Assembly: GCA_013339895.1 (NCBI GenBank)
Contig: JABACO010000013.1
Span: forward strand, 1,239,595 to 1,303,594
Source of the DNA: Ephydatia muelleri
Taxonomy: Eukaryota; Porifera; Demospongiae; Spongillida; Spongillidae
Direction: 5' to 3'
DNA: 64,000 nt
Position numbers and translations under genes: made by a program
The notes under the pieces: model-generated
Told to the model about the DNA's origin: nothing
The model's input: the letters and a program-made list of their open reading frames with translations, nothing else
Database searches by the model: none
Shown: positions 22,560 through 35,003 of the stretch, piece by piece
How the letters are laid out: each line of letters begins with the position of its first letter
Numbering within the stretch: position 1 is the stretch's first letter

Positions 22560-23170
22560 TTATTTCATTCTTTTAGGAGGAGGCGCCACATTTTGTAGAG
22601 CTGCAATCAGTAAGTGCTCCTTAACAATGAGCAACAAATATTTCACAGGATCTGTTACCGAATGGTACATCCTTTGCAAGGTGCATGAATGGATTGGCTT
22701 CTTTCTCACTCCATGAGACCGAATCCAATATGTGTTTTGCCATGCCAATACGCTCTTTGAGCATATTTTATTCTTAGTTATACCTGGAGGGTCTTGTGTA
22801 TATGGTTGCCAACTTAACACACCACCTAAGTATTGTTGCCTATGGATGTTAAAAGATTGGAGGGCTTCATCCAATTGCTTGACAAAGGGACCAGCAAATT
22901 CCTTGTCAGTCACTTTGGTGCTGTTGATTATTTCCTCCTTCTGTTTGCTTGCTTTCAATCAGTGTTTGTTTAATCCTTACCATCTTCTCTACAGACTGTC
23001 TCATGTCTTCCACCTGCTGGACGATAATCTGAGTTTGACCTATGCCATGAACCACTGGATGGTACAGTCAGTGCATACCAATGCCCTACATGGTAGCTCC
23101 AAGCTCCAGTGGTTGGCTCACAATCATTAGGCATATGGGACACCACAGCTGCTCCAGGATTACTGGATGA
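22560..23170 (-). pseudogene. Unrecognised ORF, probably transposon-derived
   Basis: A 132-codon minus-strand ORF (22560-22958) contains FAGPFVKQLDEALQSFNIHR followed by QQYLGGVLS, and ends QNVAPPPKRMK. Upstream in other frames is VEDMRQSVEKMVRIKQTL (about 22965-23020), so a longer ancestral protein is likely. An F/VxRQ-x-Y-x-GG pattern recalls uncharacterised transposon-linked proteins of sponges and cnidarians, but I cannot name a family. No function is assigned. Confidence 0.4.
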
Positions 23171-25245
23171 TTGGAACTGTGCTCATCCAGTGAAAATCCC
23201 ATTTGGATGGGAGGGGCAACTGCACGAATTCCAGCAACAATTTTGTGTGGATTTAAGTTTGTGGTTGGTTGTTTTGGTAAGAAAAGACCAGTGTAAACTT
23301 ACATGTATACATACATGTATACATGCATCAATTCAGTACACATAATTATTTTATGGTACCTTCTTGCAGACAACTGCTGTGTGCACTGTCCAATCAAAAG
23401 GGCGAAGTAAACTATGTACTCTTCAGATAATTTCCATCCATCACTTATTTGCATAAACAAAAGATTGTGGGTGAGTGGCTCATTATGTCATTGCCTGTGT
23501 TAATTGCACAGACTGAGTGCAAATCGTCTGCAAACTCTGCACTGTATGAACTCCTTTTTCCCCTTTCTAGCCTCCGTCAAGAAGCGGCCATACACTTTGC
23601 ATCGCTGGTTTACCTTCATTACGTGGATCCCCATACAATACTGCCCCTTTTATTCATAAAAAAACTCACGTCTAGATCACAGGTTTAAAAAAATCGTGGC
23701 TACTTCTGTGTATTGTATATGTGTTTTCCCATGTGTGCTGATGAGCGTTATTGCTCGCCAAACGTTTTCTATCGGTTGGTTCCTCCACTACGCACGCTTA
23801 AAGTAACCCCCTCTTTTCACGCCAAAGACACATGGGCGTGAAAACGGGCTGCGCATATCACTGATAACAATGCTTGTACTGTACTTGCGCGTCGATGGTT
23901 TTGTTTACAGATATGTTACAGCATTTGCAGATGCTATTTATTTTTACTAAACGTCTCAAAGTAAGTATGATTTGTGGTTCGCAAAACATGAACAGTATAA
24001 TGAGATATGATATTACTTTTGGTTTTGGCTCTTTGTAATTGTCTAATTATCGACTTTTTGTCCAGCCGCAAACGTCCGTGAGTGAAGCTTCGCGCGCGCG
24101 TGGTTTGTACATCGATGAAGCTTCGCGCGCGTGTGTGCAAATTAGAAATCTAATTTGCATACACGTACACACACACGCATGCCGATAATTTTGAACAAAC
24201 GGCGTTCCGTAACCCTAGAAAATTTTTATTCTATTTTTTATTCTATTTGCAGGTTTCTAGGGATAATAGCTGAGCGTGTTATTCTACAGACTGCGTGATT
24301 ATTACCCTATACTGAACAGCTATTGCTATAAATTGACTATAATCTCATTTCAGTTAAGCCAGTTACACTTTAAAAGCATAAATTATACTAGCGTCTACCT
24401 CTATTTTATTCTATTGCATAGAATAAAGCTACAAATTTTTACTATTTATGTATCCCCGCAATCGCACTGCCTTAGTTCCGCTACAGCTTCCGCTCTTAAC
24501 ATTTTGTTTGGGATTCTATCTGTAGTGTGATGCTGTATACAATATCTGTGCACTGGATGTCTCAAAGAAACGTGGTTTTCACGATATTCTAAGTTAAAGT
24601 TTTTTATTCTATTTTTTATTCTATTTGCGAGTTTCTAGGGATATACGTGCGTGTGTGTGTGCGTGCGCGCGCGCGCGTGTGTGTTTGTGTGCATGCGTGC
24701 CGTGTTCGATAAAGGCCCTCAACTTCATCCATGCATCTACAACTCTACATGTTTTCCATTTTGTATTTATTTATGTACGTTTTGTTGTCAACAAAGTTTC
24801 AACCACCTTAATTTTCGTCATTTTCTCAGTTTCATGTCACAAACTTTTCCACATAATACTTAACAGTTTTTTCCCGTTTCATTCCTTGTTTATATCAAAG
24901 AGATCATCAACTGCAATTTATATATTATGTGTAGTTAGTAATCAAAGTCACTTGCATTTCTTACCTCTGGGTATAAAGCATCAAAGGCAAGTAATTGCTC
25001 TGTTGTCTTTATCTATAGTAATTCCATACAAAATGCGCGCAAAGGTAAGTAAGTAACTGAATTTCTCAGAATATCATACCGAAGAGTCCACGCGATCTAA
25101 CCATGTCATGTACCACAAATATCAATACCTTTGATGGCATGAACATTATAAGAAGGTATCAGGTCATCATTATTATTTGTCAAGACATTGTCATTAATGT
25201 TTATAATACATAATAATTATAGTATACATGAACTACAAGATCACG
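23171..25245. other. Non-coding DNA with short repeats
   Basis: No gene is recognised. It contains a near-perfect 15-bp hairpin at 24131-24164 and two copies of GAAGCTTCGCGCGCG (near 24083 and 24116). A direct repeat of about 40 bp occurs at about 24222-24266 and 24600-24642, with core TCTATTTTTTATTCTATTTG. ORFs at 24276-25056 look like low-complexity AT-rich artefacts. Confidence 0.4.
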
Positions 25246-25249
25246 AGTT

Positions 25250-25800
25250 ACTAATTTTGCTGCAAGTCAGTGAAAAATACTGGTGGAAAGGACTTAATAA
25301 TGATGTAGATGAGTACTGCAGACGATGTGATTGATGTCAGCGGGTCAATGAAAAACCTGTAAGGAAAGAAGCTGAACTTCACCCCATTCCAGTTCCAAGA
25401 AAAGTATCGAGTCAAATAGGCATTTGATAGTTATGTAAACTTTAAAACTCATAATTATAGCAAGGGTCATTGCGTATTGTTAATTAATGTTATTAGTAAA
25501 CACTTATTCTAAATGTTTGAATTGTCTTTTTATTTATGAACCTCATGTGTACAAGTGAACTTGTAGTGCAAAATAAATATTCTGCATAAGATTACTTTTC
25601 TTAGTGGCCTGAAGATGCTCCTCTTTAAGACAAGAATGCAGTTGGTGTTGCTGATTTCTTATTTACAGTAGTATTTTGTCGTCATGGTTGGCCTGACATC
25701 ATTTATCAGATCAAGGACGGGAATTTGTCAATCAATTGTTAATGCACAAACTGAAAACACTTGCACAGGGCTGGAAAAATCACTCCATGAGTACAGAACA
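25250..25800 (+). pseudogene. Ty3/gypsy integrase remnant
   Basis: The plus strand reads YWWKGLNNDVDEYCRRCD then a stop and CQRVNEKP, the end of the integrase HHCC zinc-binding domain. HPIPVPRKV follows, then FCRHGWPDIIYQIKDG (about 25675-25725), matching the core FRHGWPDxIxSDxG block. Multiple stops mark it as dead. It could come from the same type of element as the RNase H piece at 4150-5041, but no linking sequence remains. Confidence 0.75.
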
Positions 25801-25879
25801 GTGACTGCCCCCTATGCAAGAGTGGTTTGATTGTTTCCCATATTCAAAGAGTCTGTATTACAAGACTACAGGGTTCATG

Positions 25880-26030
25880 AAGGACAGTGTGCTCCAGCCG
25901 TTTTCAATAAGGTAAACCCGGACTAATTGCAGTACCACGCTTTAAAGCATGATCCTTTGAAACGTAGCAACTACGACAGTTTTTGACCTTTACATGTACA
26001 TGGCTGTCAAAGAACGTATGATCTCAATTA
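25880..26030 (+). pseudogene. IS3EU-type integrase C-terminal scrap
   Basis: The plus strand gives LQYHALKHDPLKRSNYDSFD followed by a short hydrophobic end. This mirrors LQYLALQHDPLKPSNYHGFD at the end of the 12.9-13.9 kb integrase. Only the C-terminus remains. The downstream stretch to 26340 resembles 12690-12810. Confidence 0.7.
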
Positions 26031-27078
26031 GAGCAAACTGATCATGCATTGTCTGTGCATGTTGAGTGTTGCATTATATTTTGAACTTGATGAAGTGCTG
26101 TGACGTTTGGTACAAATTTGTGCACATTCTCTGCAACCCTCTTTTATTTAATTTTTTAATACAACCATGGGTTTTAATTCTTGAAAGTGAGGTACTTGAA
26201 TTGTATTAAATGGTAATCATGACTGAACTGTAACAAATGAAATATAAAAAGAATTTCATTATTTTTTATTGGATTGTGTACTTCGATTATGAATGAGGAC
26301 ATCACTGCTACATTTGTCAAGGTTGCAATATGTACATGAGCATTGTTGTTGTTTTCTTATCATCTATGTAGCAACATCCTGTTATAACCTGCAGCAGGTT
26401 TTGACTATATGGAAAGCAACCACTTAGAATGCTCAGTGGACATGCTATTTGTACGCATTACGTTCAGAATGGCACAATGGCAACAGTAAAAAAGCGCTGC
26501 TAATATAATTGTTGGCGTGGACTCCCGTGGAGGTAATACTCATTCATACGCTGAAGGAACTGCTCAAAAGCAGCATGCAAATGCAAGAGCATTACGTTAA
26601 TTGCTTTATGGAGCTGCTTTGTAATTAATGAATAAGATTTGTAAGTCAAATATAATTAATTGATAAATAGTTAGGAATATTAAACATTGAAACATGTGTA
26701 CAGACGGGTTTATGTTAACGCCCTTTTAACAGATGTGCGCGTATTAAAGGTTGCAACTGTAGTAGTGCATTTGAATGTCAAAAAACGATTGAATTTGTAA
26801 AAACGTTTTTCTGTAAATAGGGTATAAGTGTTTTGTATTTGGCTGAATATCCAGAACATTTTAGACTAAACAAATTGGTTTTAAATCAAAATTGGGTTTT
26901 AGGTAACTTTATTTTTGGGTATACATTGTACATATCTCAGTTAGCGTAATATGGTTGCGTGTGCCAAATGATAATTATTATCTTTGTTATTTATAATTTT
27001 GCATGCACACCCGATAGTCATGTATACCAGACTGTCTTGTGTCGTCACGGCTTGTGTAGTTAATTCTCAAAGTACCGA
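26031..27078. other. AT-rich DNA, no gene seen
   Basis: The part to about 26340 resembles the flank of the other integrase copy. A short open run near 26510-26590 (VGVDSRGGNTHSYAEGTAQK) looks protein-like but is unassigned. Confidence 0.35.
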
Positions 27079-27085
27079 ACGTACT

Positions 27086-27102
27086 CAAGGGCGTAGACAG
27101 TA

Positions 27103-27151
<49 letters not shown>

Positions 27152-29863
27152 GTGGGGGGCAACAGCCCCCCCAGTTTTATCCTATGGTATGAATACATAA
27201 TTGTATGAATATCATTACAATTGTTCAATTTGTGCGCGGCAATTCAGCATGAGATACAACTTTGCAAACGTTCAAAACATATGCTTCCTACTAGCGTTAT
27301 GAGACACGAATTCGTTTACTATATCTGGTAATGTAAGTTGATCTGTTCTATCCTTGTGCACGTGAAGTAACATGCACCAATTGATCCTTTGCTGAATAGT
27401 AGTAGCGCGGAGCCAGGTTTTCAATCGGCGCAGTGCGCTAAAACACCTTTCGCTCGTTGTGTTAGTTGCAGGCATGACAAGAATCAATTTCACAAGTTTT
27501 ATTACTTCACAGAGGTATCCTCGCTGCTCAAGTGTCAAAGATTTTAGGTAATCCACGATTGACTGCAGATTTTCCTTCCTTCTTGATAATGCAACCATTG
27601 GTACTTTCTGTACCAAGATGAACAAAAGGAACGTGTTTGCTTGCCGTAAGTGCGTTTAGGAAAAGGGGCCAAAATCGGTTGGTGAGCAATTTGCGGAAGT
27701 AATGATTGTGCAGACTCCAAAGGTGTGATTGAAGATTGCAAGGGCGTTGACAAATCTATCAATGAAGTTGTACTAGTACCTGAGTTAGCGGCACTACTGC
27801 AATCGTTTGCCTGCCTAGTTGCATCCTCGGGTTCAACTGATTGCAGAACACTACATGTATCAGTTGGCGGCCGCTTTGCTGGTGCTGGGCGCATCGCAAC
27901 CTACAGACAACACGGCGCGACAGTGTACCGTATGCAGCCTTGTATATTGCACCCATACTAATCGATACTCGTCTGCACTCGACACGTGGGCAGTTTTTCA
28001 TACGTCACGAATGCGGCGCCATGTATACGTCTCAGAACGAACACTTCGCTTATACGTATGATATCGCGGTCTGCATATGGATTCAGTATATTCGTCATCA
28101 CCTGTCTGCATACTTCAGATGAACGCGTGCAGACTCTGTACACGTCATGTATTCGAATCGTTTCAAATCCATTTTCTGTTCTGCATACTTGAAGGCTAGT
28201 GCTTAAACCCTGAACCACGCCAGCAATAATACGGCAAATTTTAATCAAATTACAGCTGAAATACAACTTGGTCAAAAAATAAACAGGCATATATAGTTCC
28301 AAGCTGGCGATCAAAGTCTCCATCACATCCTGCTGATGTAGTTAGAAGGGCACTCTCCGCCTAGCAGAGGCCTCTTGGAAGGCGAGCATGAGCCTCTACT
28401 ACTCTCGCGGCACTTGTCGACGGTTTCCTTACAAGCACACGCTAAAATATTACAGAGGTTATGCACAAAGACCTCAGCATTTACTTACTCTCTGACCGCG
28501 GTGGTAGCTAGCTTATGCTTTACAATGCCATCGTCGTCATCCCCTTGGTTGGCCATGCAGCGAAACGTTTTCATTTGGCCGTAGTACACCCTGGCGTCGG
28601 CTCAAGAGCTGTGGTCAGAAAGGAAAGTCATAGCATGCCTACTCTGTACCTGCGTTTCTTCTTTTGCCGGGGTTGGTCACTTCCACCATTTCAGTCTCGA
28701 TGTACTCGCTTAAATATCTCCTGACCCTGAAGTTATTGGCACACGCACATAATCCACATGCACACATACAACGTACTATGTTCTTCACGTAATGGCGTTC
28801 TATTGGTCGGCACTGTGCTTAAGAGAACAAACATGACGTAAGCATGTAAACCTTTGTGACAACTTGAAACGCCGCCTAACTGCATCTACTGAATCACACA
28901 CTTGTCCTGGTTTGACATAAGCAACACCTACAGTGTAAACACGCACAACTTACCAGGCCTAGACTGCTTAAGTCCGTTTGGTATGCCTTTATAACCTCCG
29001 CCTGTCACCCGCGTTGTCCGAAACTCTTTATCTTGCACAGTTGCACCTCACTGATTCGTCAGCTATATAGTGATCAAAATCAACAATCCAATTTCTCTGA
29101 CGTTGGGAACAGCTCCATTAGTACTGTCTCCACAGATAGCCCAGTAGTCCAATTTTCCTTTCCTCCTATTTCGTTGGGAACTAAACCAAGTTGCCTATTT
29201 TTGTTTCCTTTGCTCGATCGTGCGTCGTCACCTCCACTAATGACCAACACGTGCAAAACTTAAGACCGAGCATGCGCAGATAATGATATCAAAATTAATT
29301 GCTCAAATAGGCTACACCCGCTAGAAATAGTCACAGATGTAGGTATCAGAAGTTTACAATGATTATAGGGATCCAATAACTTACCTGTGAGTACGCGACT
29401 CGGTCGAGGTAATTATAGTCCACACTCATATGAATGCGTTTTCATGGGTGTGGTTAAAACGGCCTATATTCCTATTTATTGCGCACTATCGTAATTTACG
29501 GGCTAAACTGCTGCTCGCGATATGGGTGCGATACGCACCCGATACTTAGCCCCAACAATACCCATCTGCCCACTGCACTGGACATTGACATATCTAGGTA
29601 CGAGTATGTATATTGGTCCGCACACGTGCATGTCTGGATATGTATCTGCATACCATGGCGTGGGCAAACTCTGCATATTACTGCATACGATACTATGTCA
29701 CGCAGTGCAATGAACTCTCACTCTCGGCCTCTAGCGGTGTTTTCTTGAACTTGGAAAGCCATGATAGCAGCGACATTTTTTTACCTGTGTACACGTGACA
29801 TAACCATGAAAACTAATTTGTGTGTTTAGCCCCCCCACTCATAAATAGCTGTCTACGCCCTTG
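27086..29863 (-). mobile_element. hAT element, internally deleted
   Basis: Perfect 15-bp terminal inverted repeats: CAAGGGCGTAGACAG at 27086-27100 and its complement at 29849-29863. They are flanked by ACGTACT on both sides (27079-27085 and 29864-29870). That is 7 bp where hAT elements normally duplicate 8; one base may have mutated. A 48-nt poly(G) tract sits just inside the left end (27103-27150). The transposase ORF is on the minus strand at the left side. Confidence 0.88.
27272..27894 (-). pseudogene. hAT transposase, N- and C-termini fused by deletion
   Basis: On the minus strand a Ser/Thr-rich N-terminus (MRPAPAKRPPTDTC) runs into FPKRTYGKQTRSFCSSWYRK, the start of a TTF-type finger domain. 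After a frame change the sequence passes almost directly to LVKLILVMPATNTTSERCFS and ALRRLKTWLRATT, the hAT C-terminal dimerisation domain. The DDE catalytic core of several hundred residues is missing. A short upstream exon candidate starts with MANQGDDDDGIVKHK at about 28557(-) and is followed by a GTAAGT donor. It would need an active transposase in trans to move. Confidence 0.8.
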
Positions 29864-29870
29864 ACGTACT

Positions 29871-30129
29871 GCATATCTTGTTGGTGTGAGGCACAGAAAT
29901 CTGTGTTAAAGGGTTGTCATGCGCTACGCTTATTATTATTTACCATGGTTATAACAGAGGACGTTGTTTCGATGTCAGTATTATGCAATAACATCCCAAT
30001 ACGCCTTCTGCTTTTCTGCTTAGCGTAACGACACCTCTGCACCTCCAGTACGCGTCGCGCCACAGATAATATAACAGTCAAGATTAAGAATCGGTCTGAA
30101 TATACATGTAGATATTTAACTGCTTACAT

Positions 30130-30165
<36 letters not shown>

Positions 30166-30771
30166 GGGGGGGGGCGGGAGGAAGACCAAGCAATCGTGCA
30201 TGAACACAGTTTCAATACACGTTATGGTCGTTAGGGTGAAGTATGCTGCTAGGCTGTGGTCCACAATCCTGGAACACGGATTTGTTAGTTCTATATTCTG
30301 GATCAGTGTCTTTTTTGTGATCAGCTGGCATGAATCAAGAGATTTCCTGATTGTCGTTCCCACTCCATCACAGCCTTGCTATACAGATTCTAATTAATGT
30401 TATTCACAGCACATAACAACCTATTTGGGTAGTGTTTATGGTTCCTTTCTTGCCATAGGAAGAATATATTGGGTCTCAGAAAAAAATAAAAATTGTAACC
30501 GCAAGCAGTTATTCACCTTATGTGGGAAGAACAAGCCATTTTTTGTTCTCTCCAATGGTTAATGAAATATAGATCAAAAATACAAGCTTAAAGCACAAAA
30601 ATATTGTTTTCATCATAAATAATGCACTATAAGATTAATCTGTTACTAGAAGCTTTCAGATTGTGATTTTCTCTACGCACGCTTAGGTATTTATGTGTTA
30701 CTTTGTGCTTTGTATGCATGTCTTGACCAAATCAACATTGAGGTAAGAATAAGAAATCAATGCATCGGAAA
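29871..30771. other. Spacer with 35-nt poly(G) tract
   Basis: No gene is recognised. Poly(G) runs from 30130 to 30164 and a G-rich tail continues to about 30180. ORFs starting in the tract are low-complexity artefacts. Confidence 0.45.
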
Positions 30772-32176
30772 TTTCGTTAGAAACTTCCATATAGGATTTA
30801 ACCCCGACTATGAATGTCATTAAAAAACGCGACCCGTCTGTAACAACACTCCCGACGATCGGATCGTGTAGCTTGTTTTAGCAATCGATCTAGAAGTCAA
30901 AAATGAGTAGTTTAGTTTTTGTTTCATGTCGCAGAACCGCGTGGTTGTAGAGAACAAGAGTGTACTGCCCGTTCTCGTACCCAGTCTCGGAACAAGGGGC
31001 GGGTCGTCTTCTTCTCCTTCTTGGCAACGCATAACTCGGGACAGGAACACTTTTAAGCGATCAAAATTTCACCACTAGCTTCAGAATCGGATGGAGGACT
31101 CGCTTTTATATAAATAATCGATGTTTATGCTCATATCAGCCTATGTCTTGTATAATTAGACATTGGGTGTGAAAAAAAAATTAAGAAAACAAGTAAATAA
31201 AAACATTCTCTACGAGAAAGTTGGTGGGATATAGGCTTTGAAGGCAATTGTTGGTGTAAAAAGCAAGGAAACAAGGTCTTATCAGAAGGGAAAATGTAAC
31301 AGTCCTATAAATAAAAACATTCTCTACGAGAAAGTTGGTGGGATATAGGATTTGAAGGCAATTGTTGGTGTAAAAAGCAAGGAAACAAGGTCTTATCAGA
31401 AGGGAAAATGTAATAGTCCTATATTTAGCACATTTCTAGGGCGTATGTTGTTTGTGTGCTAAATATAGGACTATTACATTTTCCAGTCTGATAAGACCTT
31501 GTTTCCTTGCTTTTTACACCAACAATTGCCTTCAAAGCCTATATCCCACCAACTTTCTCGTAGAGAATGTTTTTATTTACTTGTTTTCTTAATTTTTTTT
31601 CACACCCAATGTCTAATTATACAAGACATAGGCTGATAGTCGATTGTGTATCAGAGTATAACATCGATTATTTATATAAAAGCGAGTCCTCCATCCGATT
31701 CTGAAGCTAGTGGTGAAATTTTGATCGCTTAAAAGTGTTCCTGTCCCGAGTTATGCGTTGCCAAGAAGGAGAAGAAGACGACCCGCCCCTTGTTCCGAGA
31801 CTGGGTACGAGAACGGGCAGTACACTCTTGTTCTCTACAACCACGCGGTTCTGCGACATGAAACAAAAACTAAACTACTCATTTTTGACTTCTAGATCGA
31901 TTGCTAAAACAAGCTACACGATCCGATCGTCGGGAGTGTTGTTACAGACGGGTCGCGTTTTTTTAATGACATTCATAGTCGGGGTCAAATCCTATATGGA
32001 AGTTTCTAACGAAACTTTAGCACACAAACAACATACGCCCTAGAAATGTGCTAAATATAGGACTATTACATTTTCCCTTCTGATAAGACCTTGTTTCCTT
32101 GCTTTTTACACCACCAATTGCCTTCAAATCCTATATCCCACCAACTTTCTCGTAGAGAATGTTTTTATTTACTTGT
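30772..32176. repeat. Large foldback (inverted repeat) with nested direct repeats
   Basis: Sequence from 30772 to about 31440 is repeated in inverted order from about 31456 to 32015. Unit F (30772-31075) equals the complement of about 31715-32015. A G segment follows. A block E of about 120-140 bp (with CATTCTCTACGAGAAAGTTG) occurs four times: 31193-31309 and 31309-31455 in one orientation, 31456-31583 and 32016-32176 in the other. The right half looks like E-internal-E, similar to a miniature terminal-repeat element. The left half lacks its outer E. The copies are very similar, so it is young or under gene conversion. Confidence 0.9.
31735..32043 (+). CDS. Hypothetical ORF in foldback arm (mirrored at 30820-31050)
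   Basis: A 102-codon ORF (MFLSRVMRCQEGEEDDPPLV...) lies in the right arm. The left arm carries the same first 76 codons on the minus strand. I recognise no domain. The strand encoding it contains CGAGACTGGGTACGAGAAC, whose complement core TTCTCGTACCCAG recurs at about 58814-58826. That suggests repeat-derived DNA more than a real protein. Frame preservation in both arms may only reflect their near identity. Confidence 0.2.
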   Translation: MFLSRVMRCQEGEEDDPPLVPRLGTRTGSTLLFSTTTRFCDMKQKLNYSFLTSRSIAKTSYTIRSSGVLLQTGRVFLMTFIVGVKSYMEVSNETLAHKQHTP

Positions 32177-32937
32177 CATATTTTATCATTACTCTAAAAC
32201 TGGGTATCTTGGTATGATTTGCATTGAGCAAATGGTCAACTTGCTACAAACAGGAATGAGCCTCATAAACCAGCTGTACAACACGGGACCATTGTAGCAA
32301 AAAGGCACCAAGCCAAATCTTCTCGAAACAATTGTGTTAAAATAATTGATTGCTGTTTAGTGATATCATATTTGTCATGGTCCTTAATGTTTATTATGAA
32401 TCACTATTACTATGAAGCTGTGTCTGTTGATAAATTAAGTTTATACATGTGTATGAAACTGCATGGGCTTTCAGTCTTTGGTGAAGATTAAACAATGTTT
32501 TATTGCCAATCAACGCTGCTAAATATGATGTAACAGTTACCTGATAAGCACCACAAGATCGCTGCATAACATGAAGAAAGTCTGATCGAATGTTTTTTGT
32601 ACCTGTCTTACGAAACATTCTCTGTATTTTGTTTAGCTGCATGCTGCTGAAACTTATATATTATCCCGTGTTCATAAAGTGTGTGACAGTGAGTCTGTAT
32701 GTGCACTGAATTGTTTCTATTTTCACTTTTTATCCTTCACCTTTTATTGTGTTTTCTTTATGCACAAAACTATGCCATAATTGATGTCAGTGTTGTTACT
32801 ATTATTATTAAAGTTGATATTTTAATTATTGATATCTGAAGCACAATTGCGACATCTGGTTCTGCAGCATATTCTGCAGAACAAAGAAATTACATTGCAA
32901 ATCAACTCAAGTGTAAGGACTTGCATCTCCCTTGCAG
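32177..32937. other. Non-coding spacer
   Basis: AT-rich DNA without recognisable coding or repeat structure. Confidence 0.4.
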
Positions 32938-33145
32938 TCAATCATTATGGATGTTAGGGTTCTGCAGCCAAGCAAACATTATCCCAACTTGATACACATT
33001 TAGCTTCTCAGCTGTGCTGTTTCGGCCAAATCCAAGGCCATCACCCTACTTTATGGCAAACTCAGTATTACTCTTATAAGGGCCAATACCACAGCTCTGC
33101 TAGTAAGGTGTGCAGTAGATAGTGACTGTGATGACTACTTAGTAA
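32938..33145 (+). pseudogene. LINE C-terminal tail
   Basis: The plus strand reads AAKQTLSQLDTHLASQL and continues through a degenerate LYGKLSITLIRANTTALL. It matches the minus-strand tail at 676-920. It is a 5'-truncated fragment. Confidence 0.7.
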
Positions 33146-33224
33146 AGGTTGTTGTTTTGTTTTTTGTTTTTTTTTGTTTTAATTTGTGTAACATGTAAAA
33201 ATAATATCCGTAATGCATTTAATC

Positions 33225-35003
33225 TTGTTTCTCGTCCATGCTCTGTTGAATGAATGTGGCACCCACTTTCCTGAGTTGCTTCTGTGGGTGTCATGGCCTT
33301 ATGGCCAGCATCCTTTATTGCAAACATGCATTAGGTACCATAAGCTCTGAAGTTGGTGTACAACAGATTGATCCATTAAGTCCAATGTTCTTCTGCCTTG
33401 TGCTCCTCATACTTATAATGGCCATTGTTGGTGAAGACGGATGCTCAAGTCTACTTTTTCAGGCATGGTTCCAAGACGATGGGGTCTTTGTCAGTCCAAA
33501 GCATGCCGTATCACAGGCATCTTCCATTATCCAGGAACTAGGACCCACATTAGGCCTGTTTATCAACACATCTTAATGTGAACGCTACAGGCTCAGATTA
33601 GTTTAAGCAGAAGTGGTATTGGGCTGCAAAGTATCACTGATCATTACATTGCATCACTAAGTGTGGCTGGTGGGTACTCAACAGCAAACTGACCAAACTG
33701 ACACTCCATTGAAGAATTTAATAAACAAATTCCATCCTCTGAGGCAATCAATATAGAGTTGGTGTCCAACACACCATGCTGTCAAAAAGACCTCAAGCAA
33801 ATGGAAGACAGTCATTTAAAAAAGCTGCTTGACAGTTCATCATTGTCAGACAGGGCACGCCTGCTGTCAGCCTCATCCCCCTTTTGCTGCAGCTTGGCTT
33901 TTAGTTATTCCTACCCCACGTCAATTTACATCTAGAACCTTTGGAATTCCAAATGGTTATACAGTGGTGGCTTGGCATGGATGTGTCCCAGATCAACAGC
34001 TGTCCATACTGCCCAGCTCATTCTTTGGATCCCATGGGTCACCATGCTTTAACCTGTAAGCATGGAGGTGACGTGGTCACCTGCCATAACAGGCTTCGCG
34101 ATGGTTTTGTGGAGTCATGCCGAAGAGCTGCATTGGTGTCCAGGTTGAGGTAGGAGGTAAATATGGGTTGGAAGTACGCCGCAAACAACCAGTGGATGTT
34201 CTTGCTACAAACTGGATGCTAGGCAAGCAGCTGCTTTCGATTTCACTGTCACGTCTCCGCTGACACTGCGGGATCTGCAGCCTTTGTAGCGGAAGAATGG
34301 TATAGCATCGAGCCAACAATGTCAAATGTACAGAACTCGGTTGGATATCCATCCCACTTGCAGTAGAGACTCACTGGTGTTGGGGTACTGAGCTAAGTGG
34401 GCATTTTTCTCAGCTTGCGTCTCGACTGGCCACAAGACTAAAGTCCATAGCCACTGCAGCTCTATATGGAAGTCTGAGCCTGATGCTTGTTAGGGGTGAA
34501 CGTCAGGTCAATTCTCTCCAGAACAATCTTGGACTTTAATTAATTACTTAATTGATTTCTGCCATCAGGCACATCTTGGTGTTTTGGTTGAAGTGGTAGT
34601 ACCTGGACACCTGATGGAGCCCAGCTGATGTTTTGGTTCGTGATTGGATTGCTGGTAGATTTGCTGCTTTTGATTTCACTGTGTCATCCCCTTTCTCTGT
34701 TGCTTCACTGAATCAAACTTGCACTATATTAGGCTTCACAGCTCTATCAGCTGAATCCTGCAGCACAAGGCTAATGATCCCAAATGCAGTGAGCTAGGAT
34801 GGGTGTATGTCCCTCTGGCAGTCGAGACCTATGGGAATTTGGGGGAAGGAGGCTAGAGACACATTTTCCCATCTAGCCACCTGGCTTGCCATTGGGTCTC
34901 CAAAGTCAAAGAACAGCTTTGTGTATGAAATATACAGCAGGCTTAACCTCAACTTAACCAGATCTGTTGTGAGAGCAATTGTGGCCTGGACTCTTGTAGC
35001 TTA
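33225..35003 (+). pseudogene. LINE, RT core to C-terminal tail, internally decayed
   Basis: The RT region has GVQQIDPLSPMFFCLVL (about 33355-33405), a catalytic box altered to FQDDG (about 33470) and LGLFINTS. After frame breaks, the block IQWWLGMDVSQINSCPYCPA then DPMGHHALTCKHGGDVVTCH runs at 33958-34085. A C-terminal tail ends EIYSRLNLNLTRSVVRAIVA near 34985. The Q-D-D keeps both catalytic Asp, but the ORF is broken in many places. Confidence 0.83.

Noticed and set aside
24625..25056. 143-codon plus-strand ORF with many Cys, Phe and Ile
   Set aside because: It starts in a (TG/CG)n microsatellite and continues in AT-rich DNA with no family motif.
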